DNA of 64,000 bases from Bacteroidetes bacterium GWF2_33_38 (GCA_001769505.1 MEOF01000049.1:62001-126000), one strand, 5' to 3'. Shown: positions 18,601 to 28,121, counted from the stretch's first letter. The notes: a model not told the origin generated them from the sequence alone. A program made the numbers and translations.

Positions 18601-21600
18601 ATACCGATACCATGCAAACAGTTTTGGGTTGCGATAGCATTGTAACAGCAATAATATCGGTAGCAAATATTTACAATATTGGAGATAACGCTTTGAACAT
18701 TGCTGTTGATTATGATACAATTTGTTCAGGAAGTGCAGTAAACATAAGTGTTTTAAATTCGCAATCGGGCATTAACTATCAATTGATGGTAAACGGAACA
18801 GATTACGGATATGAATATACAGGACATGGCGGAACAGTAGGTTTTTCATCTCCGGTTATTGATTCAAATACAATGTTACAAGTAATTGCAAGAGACCCTT
18901 CGTCTAATTGCGAATTGATTTTAGATAAAATAATAAACATTATCGTTGTTTCTCCTAATTACGTTGAAGAAAATGTTTCAATTTGTTATGGCGACAGTCT
19001 TTTTATTGCCGGAACGTGGTATTCTGAAGTCGGAGCGTATCCTCACTTTGAACAAACTTCATCAGGTTGCAATTATGTAACCACAAATTTATCGTTCAGT
19101 TCAACATTCAATGTTACTTTTAGCAAAACCAACGTAAATTGTTACAATGGTTCAGATGGAACAGCGACAGCTCAAACCGATGGCGGAGTGAGTCCATTCA
19201 CATATTTATGGGATAACGGTTCTACAAATCAAACTATTTCGGGTTTATCAGCCGGCGAATACGAAATAACCGTTATTGACGCTTCTGGCTGTCAATCGTT
19301 TTCTTCGCTTATTATTACTCAACCTAATACTCCTCTTAATATAAGTTCCACAACTTATGACGTAACTAGCGGAAGCAATGGAATGATTGATTTATCGGTA
19401 TCGGGAGGAACAACACCATATACATACCAATGGAGCAACGGATTAACAACCCAAGACTTGGCAGGACTTCAAGGAGGAGTATATTCGGTAACTGTTACCG
19501 ATAAAAACGGATGTATTAAAACAGGAAGCGTCATTTTGCATACTCAAGGATGTTCAATGAGTCTTTCCTCTATTGTTAACGAAGCATTGTGTTTTAATTC
19601 AGCAACAGGAAGCATAGAATTAATCCCCATTGGTGGAACTGCTCCGTACAGTTATATTTGGGATAATGGGGCAAGCACACAAACCATTAGTAGCCTATCA
19701 ATGGGCAGTTATGATGTTACTGTAACCGACGATAATGGTTGTGTTTCCACACTTAATGCGACAGTAACTGCCCCAACAGCAATTGCAATTGTAGCCTTAG
19801 TTCAAGAAGCAAATTGCCAGCAAACCGACGGAGGAGCAAGCGTATATGTTTCAGGAGGAACGTCTCCATATAGCTATCTGTGGAATAATGATATAGCTAC
19901 AAACTCTATTGAAAATGTAAGTCCAGGTTCTTACTCTGTAAGCATAACCGACGATAATGGTTGTACTGCGGTAAAAAATGTTCTAATCAATAACAATAAT
20001 TCTCCAATCGTTACTTTTACCGATATAATATCGCCTACTTGTAGCAATTCATCTGATGGAAGTGCAACTATTGAAATTACAGCAGGAACTCCTCCTTATT
20101 TAATTTTATGGTCAACCGGAGGAAATGATACTATCGAAACAGGAATTTCGTCAGGCGACATTACTGTAAATGTGTACGACGATAACTTTTGTATGGGCGT
20201 GGCTCATGCAAATATAATTGCTCCAACAGCATTAGCAATTCAATCTGAAATTACCGATGTTTTGTACGGTAACGACGGTTCAATATTGCTTAATGTTACT
20301 GGCGGAGTTGCTCCTTACACCTATTTATGGGAAACCGGCGAAACGGCAAATTCGCTTACCGGATTATCGGCAGGAGATTATACAATTACTATAACCGATT
20401 CACACGATTGTTCGTTGACTGAAACCATTTCAGTAAGCGGAAATCCATGCGATATTACTATTTATTTCGCTGTTGTAGATGCAACTTGCAATGGTTTATC
20501 AAATGGTTATGCCGATGTTACCGTTGTAAATGGAATGTATCCTTTTAGCTTTTCATGGAGCAATGGAAGAACAACCGAAGATCTTATAAATGTTAGTGCT
20601 GGAAATTATTTTGTTACGGTTACCGATAATCGAGGCTGTGTAGAAACGGATAGCATAACAATATCTGAATCCGAAGCATTAAGTGTTTCGCTTTCGGTAT
20701 CTGATGCAAATTGCGGAGTCGCAGACGGAACCGCAGAAGTTAGTGTAATGGGGGGAACTTCGCCGTATTCCTACGCATGGTCAAGCGGAAGCAACCAAGC
20801 AATGATTTCTGATTTATCAGCTGGATATTACATGCTAACCGTAACCGATGAAAATGGATGTAAAAACATTTCTGTTGCTGTTGTCAATAACAGCAGTACG
20901 CTCGATATTAATTTGAATTCAAGCAGTGAAGTTAATTGTTATGGAGGTTCAAATGGAGCTCTTGATATAATTGTTTCGGGAGGTGAAACGCCATATAGTT
21001 TCGAATGGAGCAATGGAAATACCACCGAAGATTTACAAAATGTTAAAGCTGGAGTTTACGACGTTCAAGTTACCGATTATTACGGATGCGTAACTGCCGA
21101 ATCTTTTTCTGTTATCGAACCAAATGAAATGCAAGTTACAGCTATTACCACTCCGTCGAATTGTGGTAATTCAGACGGACAAGCCCTTGCAAATATAATT
21201 GGGGGAACTTCGCCATACAACTATTTATGGTCAACCGGAGAATCAACCGACAACATTTCAAATCTTGCAGCAGGAACTTATTCCTTGGTTGTTACTGATG
21301 CAAACATGTGTATGAAAATGAAAATGTTTTCGATAAGTAATGATAATGGTCCTGTAATTTCATCAGCAGTAATAACCGAAACATCGTGCAGCGACTCAAC
21401 TGGAGCTATTGATATTTCGATATCGGGAGGCTCAATGCCATTTACCTATGCTTGGTCAAATGGAACTATCGACGAGGATTTGACAAATATCATCGAAGGT
21501 GATTATAACATAACCATAACCGACGACAACGGATGTGTTACAGCTGAAAATTATAATGTAACAACTCAACTACCTGCTGAAAATCCAATTTGTATGGTTT

Positions 21601-22412
21601 TCGTAGATAGCATTTCGGGTTTAAATAAAGTTGTTTGGGAAAAAGTTCAAGAAACAGGAATTTCTCATTACAACATTTACCGAGAAACAACTACAACCGG
21701 ATTTTATCAAGTTATTGCAAATGTTCCTTCAGCTGATTTAAGCGAATATTCCGACCCATTTGCAAATCCCAAAACACGTCCTTGGAAATATAAAATATCG
21801 GCTGTTGACAGTTGTGGTAATGAATCTCCGCTTAGTCATGAACATAAAACCTTACACTTGACTATTAACGAAGGTGTTGGGCAAACTGTAAATTTAATTT
21901 GGGATAAATATGAGGGATTTGATTATTATTCGTTTTACATATACAGACATACAAATTCCGACGATTGGGTTTTGATTGATTCATTACCATCGACATCGTG
22001 GACATATACTGACGAACCTACTAACTTTGGACATTTGTGGTATGTTGTAACGGTGAAAAAAGAAGACGCCTGTTATTCATCAAGTTTGGATAGAACGCAG
22101 CAAGGACCTTACAGTCAGTCAATTTCCAATCTCGACGATAATATGATTGAAGTGGGAATGGCATCAATAGAGCTACATCCGCTTAATATTTATCCAAATC
22201 CATCAAATGATATTGTAAATGTTGCATTTGATAATAAAAATCAGACTAAATACCTGATGCGAATGTTTAATGTAACCGGACAAGAAGTAATGCGAATAGA
22301 AAATATTACGGATAGTAAATTTGTAATCGAAAACGAAAACCTTTCGTCGGGATATTACACCATTGAATTAAGCGGAGATAAAATTTTTAGAGGGAAAATA
22401 GTTCTGAAATAA
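15654..22412 (+). CDS. Giant T9SS adhesin with LamG, FISUMP, DUF2341 and 11 SprB repeats
   Basis: Secreted surface protein of 2252 aa. The ATG at 15654 (MKTLCATSAKNL) is preferred over one 54 bp upstream because it leaves a conventional if long N-region before the signal helix (VVLTILFWSLISANSFAQ). In order: LamG fold (about 59-256, VAYYPFNGNAIDESGNGNDG), Fibrobacter-major-paralog FISUMP domain (263-482, WWMTKNLNTNKYADG, CPTGWHVAS), Ig-like region, DUF2341 (634-820), GCDS-type modules (CEGESFTLNTTTYN), eleven SprB repeats (about 1154-1973, GGTSPYSYLW and VTVTDDNGC), two FN3-like modules, and a type A T9SS sorting domain (IYPNPSNDIVNV to the end). SprB repeats occur in gliding and adhesion proteins. 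A signalling gene follows after 27 bp. Confidence 0.9.
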   Translation: MKTLCATSAKNLNGLRKFNYSSLLNFTKNWNVGKVVLTILFWSLISANSFAQIPTSGLVAYYPFNGNAIDESGNGNDGVVYFANLTEDRFGNSNSAYSFDGVDDNILLPNIGSFNAFTVAMWINIETFSQNRTQSPFGSADWNYGSMHFNIEPTGDSLQVAVNDGGAGYLASNHSFANDTNKWVHIAFSYINGGSSEFYVNRILDQTHNYLTIVNFNNMIIGDCYTPDIRNFNGKIDDVRIYNRALNENEITALYFENLCVTGQTVTDTIQKFIFDGRDCKSYPIEKIGNQWWMTKNLNTNKYADGSTIPNETNSTIWDSLTTGALSYYNNDSAQYAETYGALYNWYAVNDSRGVCPTGWHVASDDKWKILEMELGMSQAQADLIAFRGTSEGGKLKESGFNHWASPNTGATNSSGFTGLPSGFRHVAGTFHNILISTSWWSSTPFNNDSTYDRYVDYQNAQVYRINVDNNFGFSIRCLKNTDSLITTQPISLSVCIGGNTSFYVSSQDDAASYMWQIYDGSTWENLIFIGGQYLGNFTDSLEIIGITATMDNYQYRCIVSDGVISDTSDVATLTVPSYNQNINVSINEGESYSLGTTVYTSTGTYVEQLQSVSGCDSTITLNLSVISPNICNWTYRKQVLVDNQANADTLTDYSVMVLVNTAELIAAGKMNITGSDIRFVTENNVTLSYWIEPGIQGEYGMNKSSTHIWVKVPQLLGSSSDTIFMLYGNSTATAKSNISTTFLFGDDFDDNSLDTNKWTIDIINAGQLMEQNQRLEQNSPASDPESQSRFISKQSFTDPIVMDMQFKKGGYVYRGAGLADSLNSQNRAMISWWDSGEIFSSVTVSGVDNTNLWKNDHWSRTVNPEYYLKIIRNEDGTFYFSETIPAFEEGGANFWEQTVATPMPLTTNLKVTANELVWKFAGTLWTRYEDNIRVRKYNSPEPTTTIDNSEDTLNYNKTLYIALCEGESFTLNTTTYNQAGIHTDTMQTVLGCDSIVTAIISVANIYNIGDNALNIAVDYDTICSGSAVNISVLNSQSGINYQLMVNGTDYGYEYTGHGGTVGFSSPVIDSNTMLQVIARDPSSNCELILDKIINIIVVSPNYVEENVSICYGDSLFIAGTWYSEVGAYPHFEQTSSGCNYVTTNLSFSSTFNVTFSKTNVNCYNGSDGTATAQTDGGVSPFTYLWDNGSTNQTISGLSAGEYEITVIDASGCQSFSSLIITQPNTPLNISSTTYDVTSGSNGMIDLSVSGGTTPYTYQWSNGLTTQDLAGLQGGVYSVTVTDKNGCIKTGSVILHTQGCSMSLSSIVNEALCFNSATGSIELIPIGGTAPYSYIWDNGASTQTISSLSMGSYDVTVTDDNGCVSTLNATVTAPTAIAIVALVQEANCQQTDGGASVYVSGGTSPYSYLWNNDIATNSIENVSPGSYSVSITDDNGCTAVKNVLINNNNSPIVTFTDIISPTCSNSSDGSATIEITAGTPPYLILWSTGGNDTIETGISSGDITVNVYDDNFCMGVAHANIIAPTALAIQSEITDVLYGNDGSILLNVTGGVAPYTYLWETGETANSLTGLSAGDYTITITDSHDCSLTETISVSGNPCDITIYFAVVDATCNGLSNGYADVTVVNGMYPFSFSWSNGRTTEDLINVSAGNYFVTVTDNRGCVETDSITISESEALSVSLSVSDANCGVADGTAEVSVMGGTSPYSYAWSSGSNQAMISDLSAGYYMLTVTDENGCKNISVAVVNNSSTLDINLNSSSEVNCYGGSNGALDIIVSGGETPYSFEWSNGNTTEDLQNVKAGVYDVQVTDYYGCVTAESFSVIEPNEMQVTAITTPSNCGNSDGQALANIIGGTSPYNYLWSTGESTDNISNLAAGTYSLVVTDANMCMKMKMFSISNDNGPVISSAVITETSCSDSTGAIDISISGGSMPFTYAWSNGTIDEDLTNIIEGDYNITITDDNGCVTAENYNVTTQLPAENPICMVFVDSISGLNKVVWEKVQETGISHYNIYRETTTTGFYQVIANVPSADLSEYSDPFANPKTRPWKYKISAVDSCGNESPLSHEHKTLHLTINEGVGQTVNLIWDKYEGFDYYSFYIYRHTNSDDWVLIDSLPSTSWTYTDEPTNFGHLWYVVTVKKEDACYSSSLDRTQQGPYSQSISNLDDNMIEVGMASIELHPLNIYPNPSNDIVNVAFDNKNQTKYLMRMFNVTGQEVMRIENITDSKFVIENENLSSGYYTIELSGDKIFRGKIVLK

Positions 22413-22439
22413 TAGGCTGATATAAAATCGGGGAAATTT

Positions 22440-24614
22440 ATGAAAAAACCGAAAACTCCATCGTATATATTTTTCAGAGTTCTTATTTCAATTTCTCTGC
22501 TCTATGGGCTTTTGATGGCTCCGATAGCCTTGTTTTTATTTTTAAGTAATGCCCCTGAATTTGCAAAACTTTATCAAGAAAATGAAACAAGTATAGCCGA
22601 TTCTTTATCTATAAAAAACCAATCAAATTTTGAAATTCAGCTCAATGGAGAAGGTGCTTCAGTCGGTTGGGACATCGATAGCGACGTTAATAAATCGTTC
22701 AATAAAAAACATGAACACAAAACATTTTTGTTTACTTTTTTAAGCATTATCATTGCATTTGTAATAAATCTTCCGTTTAAAAGATATTTGCGAAAAAAAC
22801 GAAAAAACAAACCCATATCCGAACGACTCAACCAATATTGTAAACGATTTTTACAATATATGCCTCTGATAAACACGGCAATACTTGTTGTTGTTTTTAT
22901 TGTATATCACATTGCAGAATATTTTAGCATTACAAATCCAGAATCATATTCCTGCGAATTAGAGCATAGTTTAAGTAAGGCATACTTTTTTATCTCAACC
23001 ATCACATCTGTCCTCGTTGTTTTGTTTACTTATTTTTGGCTTAAACATCGATTACATTTTAAATACGTTCATCATTTTTTCGACGAAAAAACATTGCAAA
23101 AAAATGTATTTTCGTACCGGTCAGGAAGTATTCTTTCTCGTATTTTAAGCTTGAGCGGCATGACAACTTTCTTCCCCATTGCAGTTATTTCAACCTACAT
23201 AGTATTAAGTATTACAACTCTTGCCGATGTGAATATATCTAGTGTTAGTGATGATCAAACAAAAGTTCTATTGGGTAGTTTTTACAATTTGGTTACTAGC
23301 GAAAATATTGAGGTTAATAAAAACATTCAGTGGTTTCCATATATTCCCAGCTTGAATACAATCATTATGCTGATGGGAATTTCGATGAATATTATTGTTA
23401 CGCTGATTTACATTCTCTTCTTTGTCAGGTGGACAACCAGTTCGATAAAAATCCCAATAACCGATTTATTGAATAAAATGAAAACGGTTAGTTCTGGTAA
23501 ATGGGGCGAAACAACCATTGTAAGAACAAACGATGAGTTTGGTGTTTTATCAGAAGGATTTAACGAAATGTCGCAACAACTCAAAAGCTACTTCGACGAA
23601 CTTACCGATTTGAACAAAAATCTGGAACAAAAAGTCGTTGACCGAACAGCTAAAATTGAACAACAAAAAGAAGAAATTATTTCGCAACGTGATGAAATTG
23701 AAGCTCAACGCGACGAAATTGAAGCTCAACGAGATTCTGTAACCAAACAGCGAGACGAGATTATAACACAGAAAAAAGAAATTACCGATAGCATCGAATA
23801 TGCTCGACTTATTCAATCGGCTTTGTTTCCTCCTGAGCAAATTTTAATCAACATGTTCCCTGAAAGCTTTATTCTTTTCAAACCAAAAGACATAGTAAGC
23901 GGAGACTTTTATTGGTTTCACAAAAAAGAAAACCAACTAATCATCATGGCTGGAGACTGTACCGGACATGGTGTACCCGGAGCATTTATGAGTATGCTGG
24001 GGATTTCTCTGCTAAACGAAATCGTTCATAGCAGTCAAGATTTTGAAGCAACTGAAATCCTAAATCAATTGCGAAAACAAATTGTAAATTCATTTCATCA
24101 AAAAGCCGATTCGGAAGAAACAAAAGATGGAATGGACGTAGCTCTACTTATAATCGACACAGAAATCAAAAAAGAATCGGAACTCGAATATTACGATTGT
24201 CAATTCGCTGGTGCAAATAACCCGCTCTATATAGTTAAAAGTGAAAAGTTAAAAGTTAAAAGTGAAGAAAATACTAAACTTGATGAACTTTCAACTTTTA
24301 ACTTTCAACTTGACGAAGTCAAAGGAAATAAAATGCCAATTGCTATTCACGAAAAAATGGATTCGTTTACAACACATAAATTAAAGCTTTATAAGAACGA
24401 CACTGTTTATTTATTTTCAGATGGCTACGCTGACCAATTTGGAGGAAATAATGGTAAAAAATTCAAATATCAAGCACTCAAAAAAATGTTGCTCGAAAAT
24501 AATCATTTGCCTATGCAAGAACAAAAAAACATACTTTTAAACACTTTCGAAAATTGGAGAGGCGAGCTCGAACAAGTCGATGATGTTTTAGTTTTAGGGA
24601 TAAATATTACATAA
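22440..24614 (+). CDS. Membrane HAMP-SpoIIE (PP2C-type) phosphatase
   Basis: Signalling phosphatase of 724 aa with about six transmembrane helices in residues 13-328, a HAMP linker (about 325-385), a coiled coil built of near-identical QRDEIEAQ units (about 395-450) and a SpoIIE/PP2C domain. Active-site motifs are intact (SGDFYWF, AGDCTGHGVPGAFMSMLG, DGMDVALL, FSDGYADQFGG, VDDVLVLGI). Between YIVK and NKMPIAI it carries a Lys/Glu/Ser-rich stretch absent from the paralog at 9263; that stretch is encoded by a palindromic repeat (24232-24311). It sits between the adhesin (27 bp) and the cyclase (1 bp) and is probably co-transcribed with both. The dephosphorylation target is unknown. Confidence 0.88.
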   Translation: MKKPKTPSYIFFRVLISISLLYGLLMAPIALFLFLSNAPEFAKLYQENETSIADSLSIKNQSNFEIQLNGEGASVGWDIDSDVNKSFNKKHEHKTFLFTFLSIIIAFVINLPFKRYLRKKRKNKPISERLNQYCKRFLQYMPLINTAILVVVFIVYHIAEYFSITNPESYSCELEHSLSKAYFFISTITSVLVVLFTYFWLKHRLHFKYVHHFFDEKTLQKNVFSYRSGSILSRILSLSGMTTFFPIAVISTYIVLSITTLADVNISSVSDDQTKVLLGSFYNLVTSENIEVNKNIQWFPYIPSLNTIIMLMGISMNIIVTLIYILFFVRWTTSSIKIPITDLLNKMKTVSSGKWGETTIVRTNDEFGVLSEGFNEMSQQLKSYFDELTDLNKNLEQKVVDRTAKIEQQKEEIISQRDEIEAQRDEIEAQRDSVTKQRDEIITQKKEITDSIEYARLIQSALFPPEQILINMFPESFILFKPKDIVSGDFYWFHKKENQLIIMAGDCTGHGVPGAFMSMLGISLLNEIVHSSQDFEATEILNQLRKQIVNSFHQKADSEETKDGMDVALLIIDTEIKKESELEYYDCQFAGANNPLYIVKSEKLKVKSEENTKLDELSTFNFQLDEVKGNKMPIAIHEKMDSFTTHKLKLYKNDTVYLFSDGYADQFGGNNGKKFKYQALKKMLLENNHLPMQEQKNILLNTFENWRGELEQVDDVLVLGINIT
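24232..24311 (+). repeat. In-frame palindromic AAAAGTTAAAAGTG repeat inside the SpoIIE gene
   Basis: The left arm (24232-24266) is made of AGTTAAAAGTGAAAAGTTAA-like units. The right arm (24286-24311, ACTTTCAACTTTTAACTTTC) is its near-perfect reverse complement, with about 20 nt between them. It encodes IVKSEKLKVKSEENTK and the following residues, where the paralogous phosphatase domain at 9263 has a shorter linker. The reading frame is kept. Confidence 0.75.
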
Positions 24615-24615
24615 T

Positions 24616-26691
24616 TTGAGCACAAAGAAATACATATTAATATTAATTTTTCTCTATAGTTTTATTCAAATTGTAGCACAAAATCATAAAATAGATTCGT
24701 TGAAGAATTTATTAAACTCATCGCAAATTGATACGAATAGAGTTAAGGCATTGGTTGGTTTAGTTGAAGAATATCAAACCGTTGATTTACACACAGCCCT
24801 AAATTATGGAAAAAAAGCCATCGAAGTTTGTACTGTAATAAACGACGCCAGAAGCTACTCATTAACATACACCGAAATTGGTTATGCTTATTATTTCAAC
24901 GATGACTTCGAGTCCGCATTGGAATATTTCATGAAAGCCGTTCGTTATTACGAAAAAAACGATAATATTCTGTTGGTTGCTAAAACAGATAAAAGAATAT
25001 ATAGCGAGCTAAACAATTCGATTGGAACTGCATTTTTTTATATGGCGAACTACGAAAAAGCCTTAGAATACTTTCTGAAAACACTCGATATTCGCGAATC
25101 GATTGAGGATAAAAATGGGGTTGCCGATTGCTACAACAATATTGGTGTGATATACAACAATATGGATGATCTTAAAAAAGCCTTACAATATTATTATAAA
25201 AGCTTAGACCTCAAAATTGAAGCAAAAGATGAACAAGGTACAGCAACTTCGTATAATAATATTGGTGAAATTTATCGCCTCCAAAAAGATTATACTCTCG
25301 CTTTAGAATATTACGAAAAAAGTTTGGTTATTAAAGAAAAATTTGAGGAAAAGAGAGGAATATCAACAACTTTAGGAAATATAGGGAGCATTTTTATGGA
25401 AACCGGAAAAATGAAAGAAGCCCTCGAATATCTCGAAAAAGCGTTGAAAATAAAAGAAGAAATAAAAGATAAATTCTCGATTGCCGAATCGAATATTACA
25501 CTTGGATTGTATTATCGGAAACTCGAAAATTTTAAACGAGCAATCGAATATTACAATACAGGGCACGAAATAGGACACGAAATAAATGCCCCTGAAGTTC
25601 TTTTAGAATCTGCCGAAGGACTTTCATTCTGTTATTCAAAAATTGGAGATTATAAAAACGCATATGATTTTTTTATTGAACACAAAAAAGTTGACGATGA
25701 AGTAAAAAACGAGCGAAAAGTAAAAGAAGTTGCACAAATGGAAATGCAATACGAATTTGACAAAAAACAAAAAGAGCAAGAATTTCTTCAGCAACAACGT
25801 GAATTAAAACAAGATGCCAGACTCACGCGTCAAAAACTTTACAGTTATATTTCAATCATTGGTTTTTTACTGATGCTTATTTCAGCATTTCTGTTATATC
25901 GCAACTACAACAATAAAAAACAAGCCAACTTGCTACTCGAAATGCAAAAAGATCAGCTAGCAGAGGAAAAGAAAAAAACCGACATACTTTTATTAAACAT
26001 TCTACCCACAGGAATTGTTGATGAACTAAAACGTACAGGAAGAGCAAAGGTAAAACAATACGAAAAAGTATCGGTTTTGTTTACCGATTTTGTAGGTTTT
26101 ACAAATATGTGCGAAAAAATTTCGCCAATTGAACTCATCGATAAACTTGATAAATATTTCGAAGCTTTCGATAATATTATCGACCAATTTAAACTCGAAA
26201 AACTCAAAACCGCAGGCGATTCGTACATTTGTGCCGGAGGAGTTCCTGTTGCTAATCATAGCAACCCCATTGAAATCGTAATTGCTGGTCTTCAAATGCA
26301 AGACTATGTAAACCAAGAGTTCGATAAACAAGAAGATGAAGATAATCCGGCATGGCTAATTCGATTGGGAATAAATACAGGCCCTGTGGTTGCAGGAGTT
26401 GTCGGAAAAAAGAAATTTGCATTTGATATTTGGGGCGATACCGTTAATATCGGAGCACGAATGGAAGCAACTGGAGAAGCCGAAAAAGTAAATATAACCG
26501 GAAGTACCTACGAATATATCAAAGACTACTTCGACTGTACATTCAGAGGTAGAATTGCCGCAAAAAATAAAGGCGAGATTGATATGTATTTTGTCGATAG
26601 AATCAAAAAAGAATACTCGCAAGATTCAAAAGGAATTTTCCCAAACGAAAGGTTGAAACAGATTATTATTGATTTAGACTCGGCAACATGA
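24616..26691 (+). CDS. TPR-sensor class III adenylate cyclase (TTG start)
   Basis: Predicted cAMP synthase of 691 aa. It has a signal peptide (1-21), about eight TPRs predicted in the periplasm (25-370), a transmembrane helix (about 410-432, ISIIGFLLMLISAFLLY), a helical linker and a cyclase catalytic domain (about 455-640). Both metal-binding Asp are present (VLFTDFVGFT and KTAGDSYICAGG). The purine-specifying pair is Lys (EKLKTAGD) and Asp (AFDIWGDTVN), as in adenylate rather than guanylate cyclases, and the transition-state Asn and Arg are in VNIGARME. TTG at 24616 is the only start that keeps the signal peptide. One base separates it from the upstream stop, so translation is likely coupled. 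Its last codons overlap the next gene. Confidence 0.88.
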   Translation: MSTKKYILILIFLYSFIQIVAQNHKIDSLKNLLNSSQIDTNRVKALVGLVEEYQTVDLHTALNYGKKAIEVCTVINDARSYSLTYTEIGYAYYFNDDFESALEYFMKAVRYYEKNDNILLVAKTDKRIYSELNNSIGTAFFYMANYEKALEYFLKTLDIRESIEDKNGVADCYNNIGVIYNNMDDLKKALQYYYKSLDLKIEAKDEQGTATSYNNIGEIYRLQKDYTLALEYYEKSLVIKEKFEEKRGISTTLGNIGSIFMETGKMKEALEYLEKALKIKEEIKDKFSIAESNITLGLYYRKLENFKRAIEYYNTGHEIGHEINAPEVLLESAEGLSFCYSKIGDYKNAYDFFIEHKKVDDEVKNERKVKEVAQMEMQYEFDKKQKEQEFLQQQRELKQDARLTRQKLYSYISIIGFLLMLISAFLLYRNYNNKKQANLLLEMQKDQLAEEKKKTDILLLNILPTGIVDELKRTGRAKVKQYEKVSVLFTDFVGFTNMCEKISPIELIDKLDKYFEAFDNIIDQFKLEKLKTAGDSYICAGGVPVANHSNPIEIVIAGLQMQDYVNQEFDKQEDEDNPAWLIRLGINTGPVVAGVVGKKKFAFDIWGDTVNIGARMEATGEAEKVNITGSTYEYIKDYFDCTFRGRIAAKNKGEIDMYFVDRIKKEYSQDSKGIFPNERLKQIIIDLDSAT

Positions 26692-26903
26692 AAGGAAAGA
26701 TAGAAAAACAGATTCAAGAATCAATGAGCAAAAACCCAAATAAATGGAGAGGAATTTTTTATTATAATCCTAAAGACCCTCGCATAATTGTTCCAAAACT
26801 AAACCCAATGTTAGGCTGGACAGTCAATTTTTCAAGCCCATATGCTTACATTACAATAATCGGAATAATCGTTATTGTAATTGCTTCAACATACTTTTTC
26901 TAA
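26688..26903 (+). CDS. DUF5808 small membrane protein
   Basis: 71 aa. The N-terminal half matches the DUF5808 pattern (WRGIFYYNPKDPRIIVPK, followed by a GWTVNFSSPYAY segment) and is followed by one transmembrane helix (ITIIGIIVIVIASTYFF). The start overlaps the cyclase stop as ATGA, so it is translationally coupled and belongs to the adhesin-phosphatase-cyclase operon. The family has no established function; DUF5808 segments often sit in membrane proteins. Confidence 0.82.
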   Translation: MKGKIEKQIQESMSKNPNKWRGIFYYNPKDPRIIVPKLNPMLGWTVNFSSPYAYITIIGIIVIVIASTYFF

Positions 26904-26930
26904 CTGTTGTTCTGACTTAAAGCAAAACGC

Positions 26931-27986
26931 TTAATAGTATTTCCTCTTAATCCAAAACGCAACATTTACCAAAGCAATCATAACAGGAACTTCAACCAAA
27001 GGACCAATCACAGCTGTGAAAGCTTCGCCTGAATTCATTCCAAAAATTGCTATGGCAACAGCAATTGCTAATTCAAAATTGTTACTTGCAGCAGTAAACG
27101 AAAGTGTAACTGATTGTTCGTAATTTGCTCCAATTTTTTTGCTCATTAAAAACGAAAGTAAAAACATTATTACAAAATAAATCAACAAAGGAATTGCAAT
27201 AATAATAACATCGAAAGGAATTTTCACAATGTATTCACCTTTTAATGAAAACATTACAACAATTGTAAAAAGCAACGCAATAAGTGTTAATGGACTTATG
27301 CGTGGAATAAATTTTGTGTTGTACCATTCTTTTGTTTTTAGTCTAATTAAAGTAAATCGAGTTAAAAATCCTGCAATAAATGGAATTCCTAAATATATGA
27401 AAACGCTTTTTGCAATTTGTAAAATAGTAATATTTTCGACCAAAGAATTTGTTGGAATTCCAAACCAAGATGGCAAAACAGCAATAAAAAACCAAGCATA
27501 AACAGAGAAAAATAAAACTTGAAAAACACTGTTAAACGCCACTAAACCAGCAGCATATTGAGTGTCGCCTTTTGCTAAATCGTTCCAAACAATTACCATT
27601 GCAATGCAACGAGCTAATCCAATCATAATAATTCCGTACATATACGGAAGATTTGCATTGTTTTCTCCCGGAAATATTTTGAAAAACAAAATTGCAAGTG
27701 TAAACATCAAAACAGGTCCAATAATCCAATTTTGTATTAATGATAAACCAAGAATTTTTGTGTTTTTGAAAACATCGCCCAATTCTTCGTATTTCACTTT
27801 TGCAAGTGGCGGAAACATCATCACAATTAATCCAATTGCAATTGGAATATTGGTTGTCCCCGATGACATATTATTCCAAAATTCTGCAACTTTTGGATTT
27901 ATCCAACCTGCTAAAACGCCTATAAACATTGCTAAAAATATCCAAAGCGTTAAATAACGATCTAAAAATTTAAGTTTTGTTTTCAT
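26931..27986 (-). CDS. acr3: Arsenite efflux transporter, ACR3 family
   Basis: Inner-membrane arsenite exporter of 351 aa with about ten transmembrane helices. The conserved ACR3 cysteine lies in the [19 protein letters not shown] helix, and the later [18 protein letters not shown] segment is typical of the BASS/ACR3 fold. It is the last gene of the ars operon and gives the final export step for As(III) made by ArsC. It is separated from arsM by the four-helix-bundle gene and its repeats. Confidence 0.95.
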   Translation of the reverse strand: MKTKLKFLDRYLTLWIFLAMFIGVLAGWINPKVAEFWNNMSSGTTNIPIAIGLIVMMFPPLAKVKYEELGDVFKNTKILGLSLIQNWIIGPVLMFTLAILFFKIFPGENNANLPYMYGIIMIGLARCIAMVIVWNDLAKGDTQYAAGLVAFNSVFQVLFFSVYAWFFIAVLPSWFGIPTNSLVENITILQIAKSVFIYLGIPFIAGFLTRFTLIRLKTKEWYNTKFIPRISPLTLIALLFTIVVMFSLKGEYIVKIPFDVIIIAIPLLIYFVIMFLLSFLMSKKIGANYEQSVTLSFTAASNNFELAIAVAIAIFGMNSGEAFTAVIGPLVEVPVMIALVNVAFWIKRKYY

Positions 27987-27987
27987 A

Positions 27988-28121
27988 GTTTAATGTGCTA
28001 ATTTGTTGATGTGCTAATGTGCTAATTCAATGTGCTGATTTATTAATTTGCTGATGTGCTAATTATAACAGCCGATAGTTTTTCAATTGGCATATTAGCA
28101 CATTAAATCATTAGCAAATTA
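27988..28121. repeat. Degenerate ATTAGCACATT repeats between four-helix-bundle gene and acr3
   Basis: 27988-28060 holds TGTGCTAATTTGTTGATG-like units. 28085-28121 holds the opposite orientation (GCATATTAGCACATTAAATC). The two halves are therefore inverted and can fold together. The segment 28085-28121 repeats at 28483-28519 with 35 of 37 bases identical. Confidence 0.75.

Noticed and set aside
24232-24311. CRISPR-like short repeat array
   Set aside because: Units are too short and degenerate, there are no spacers of uniform length, and the region is coding.
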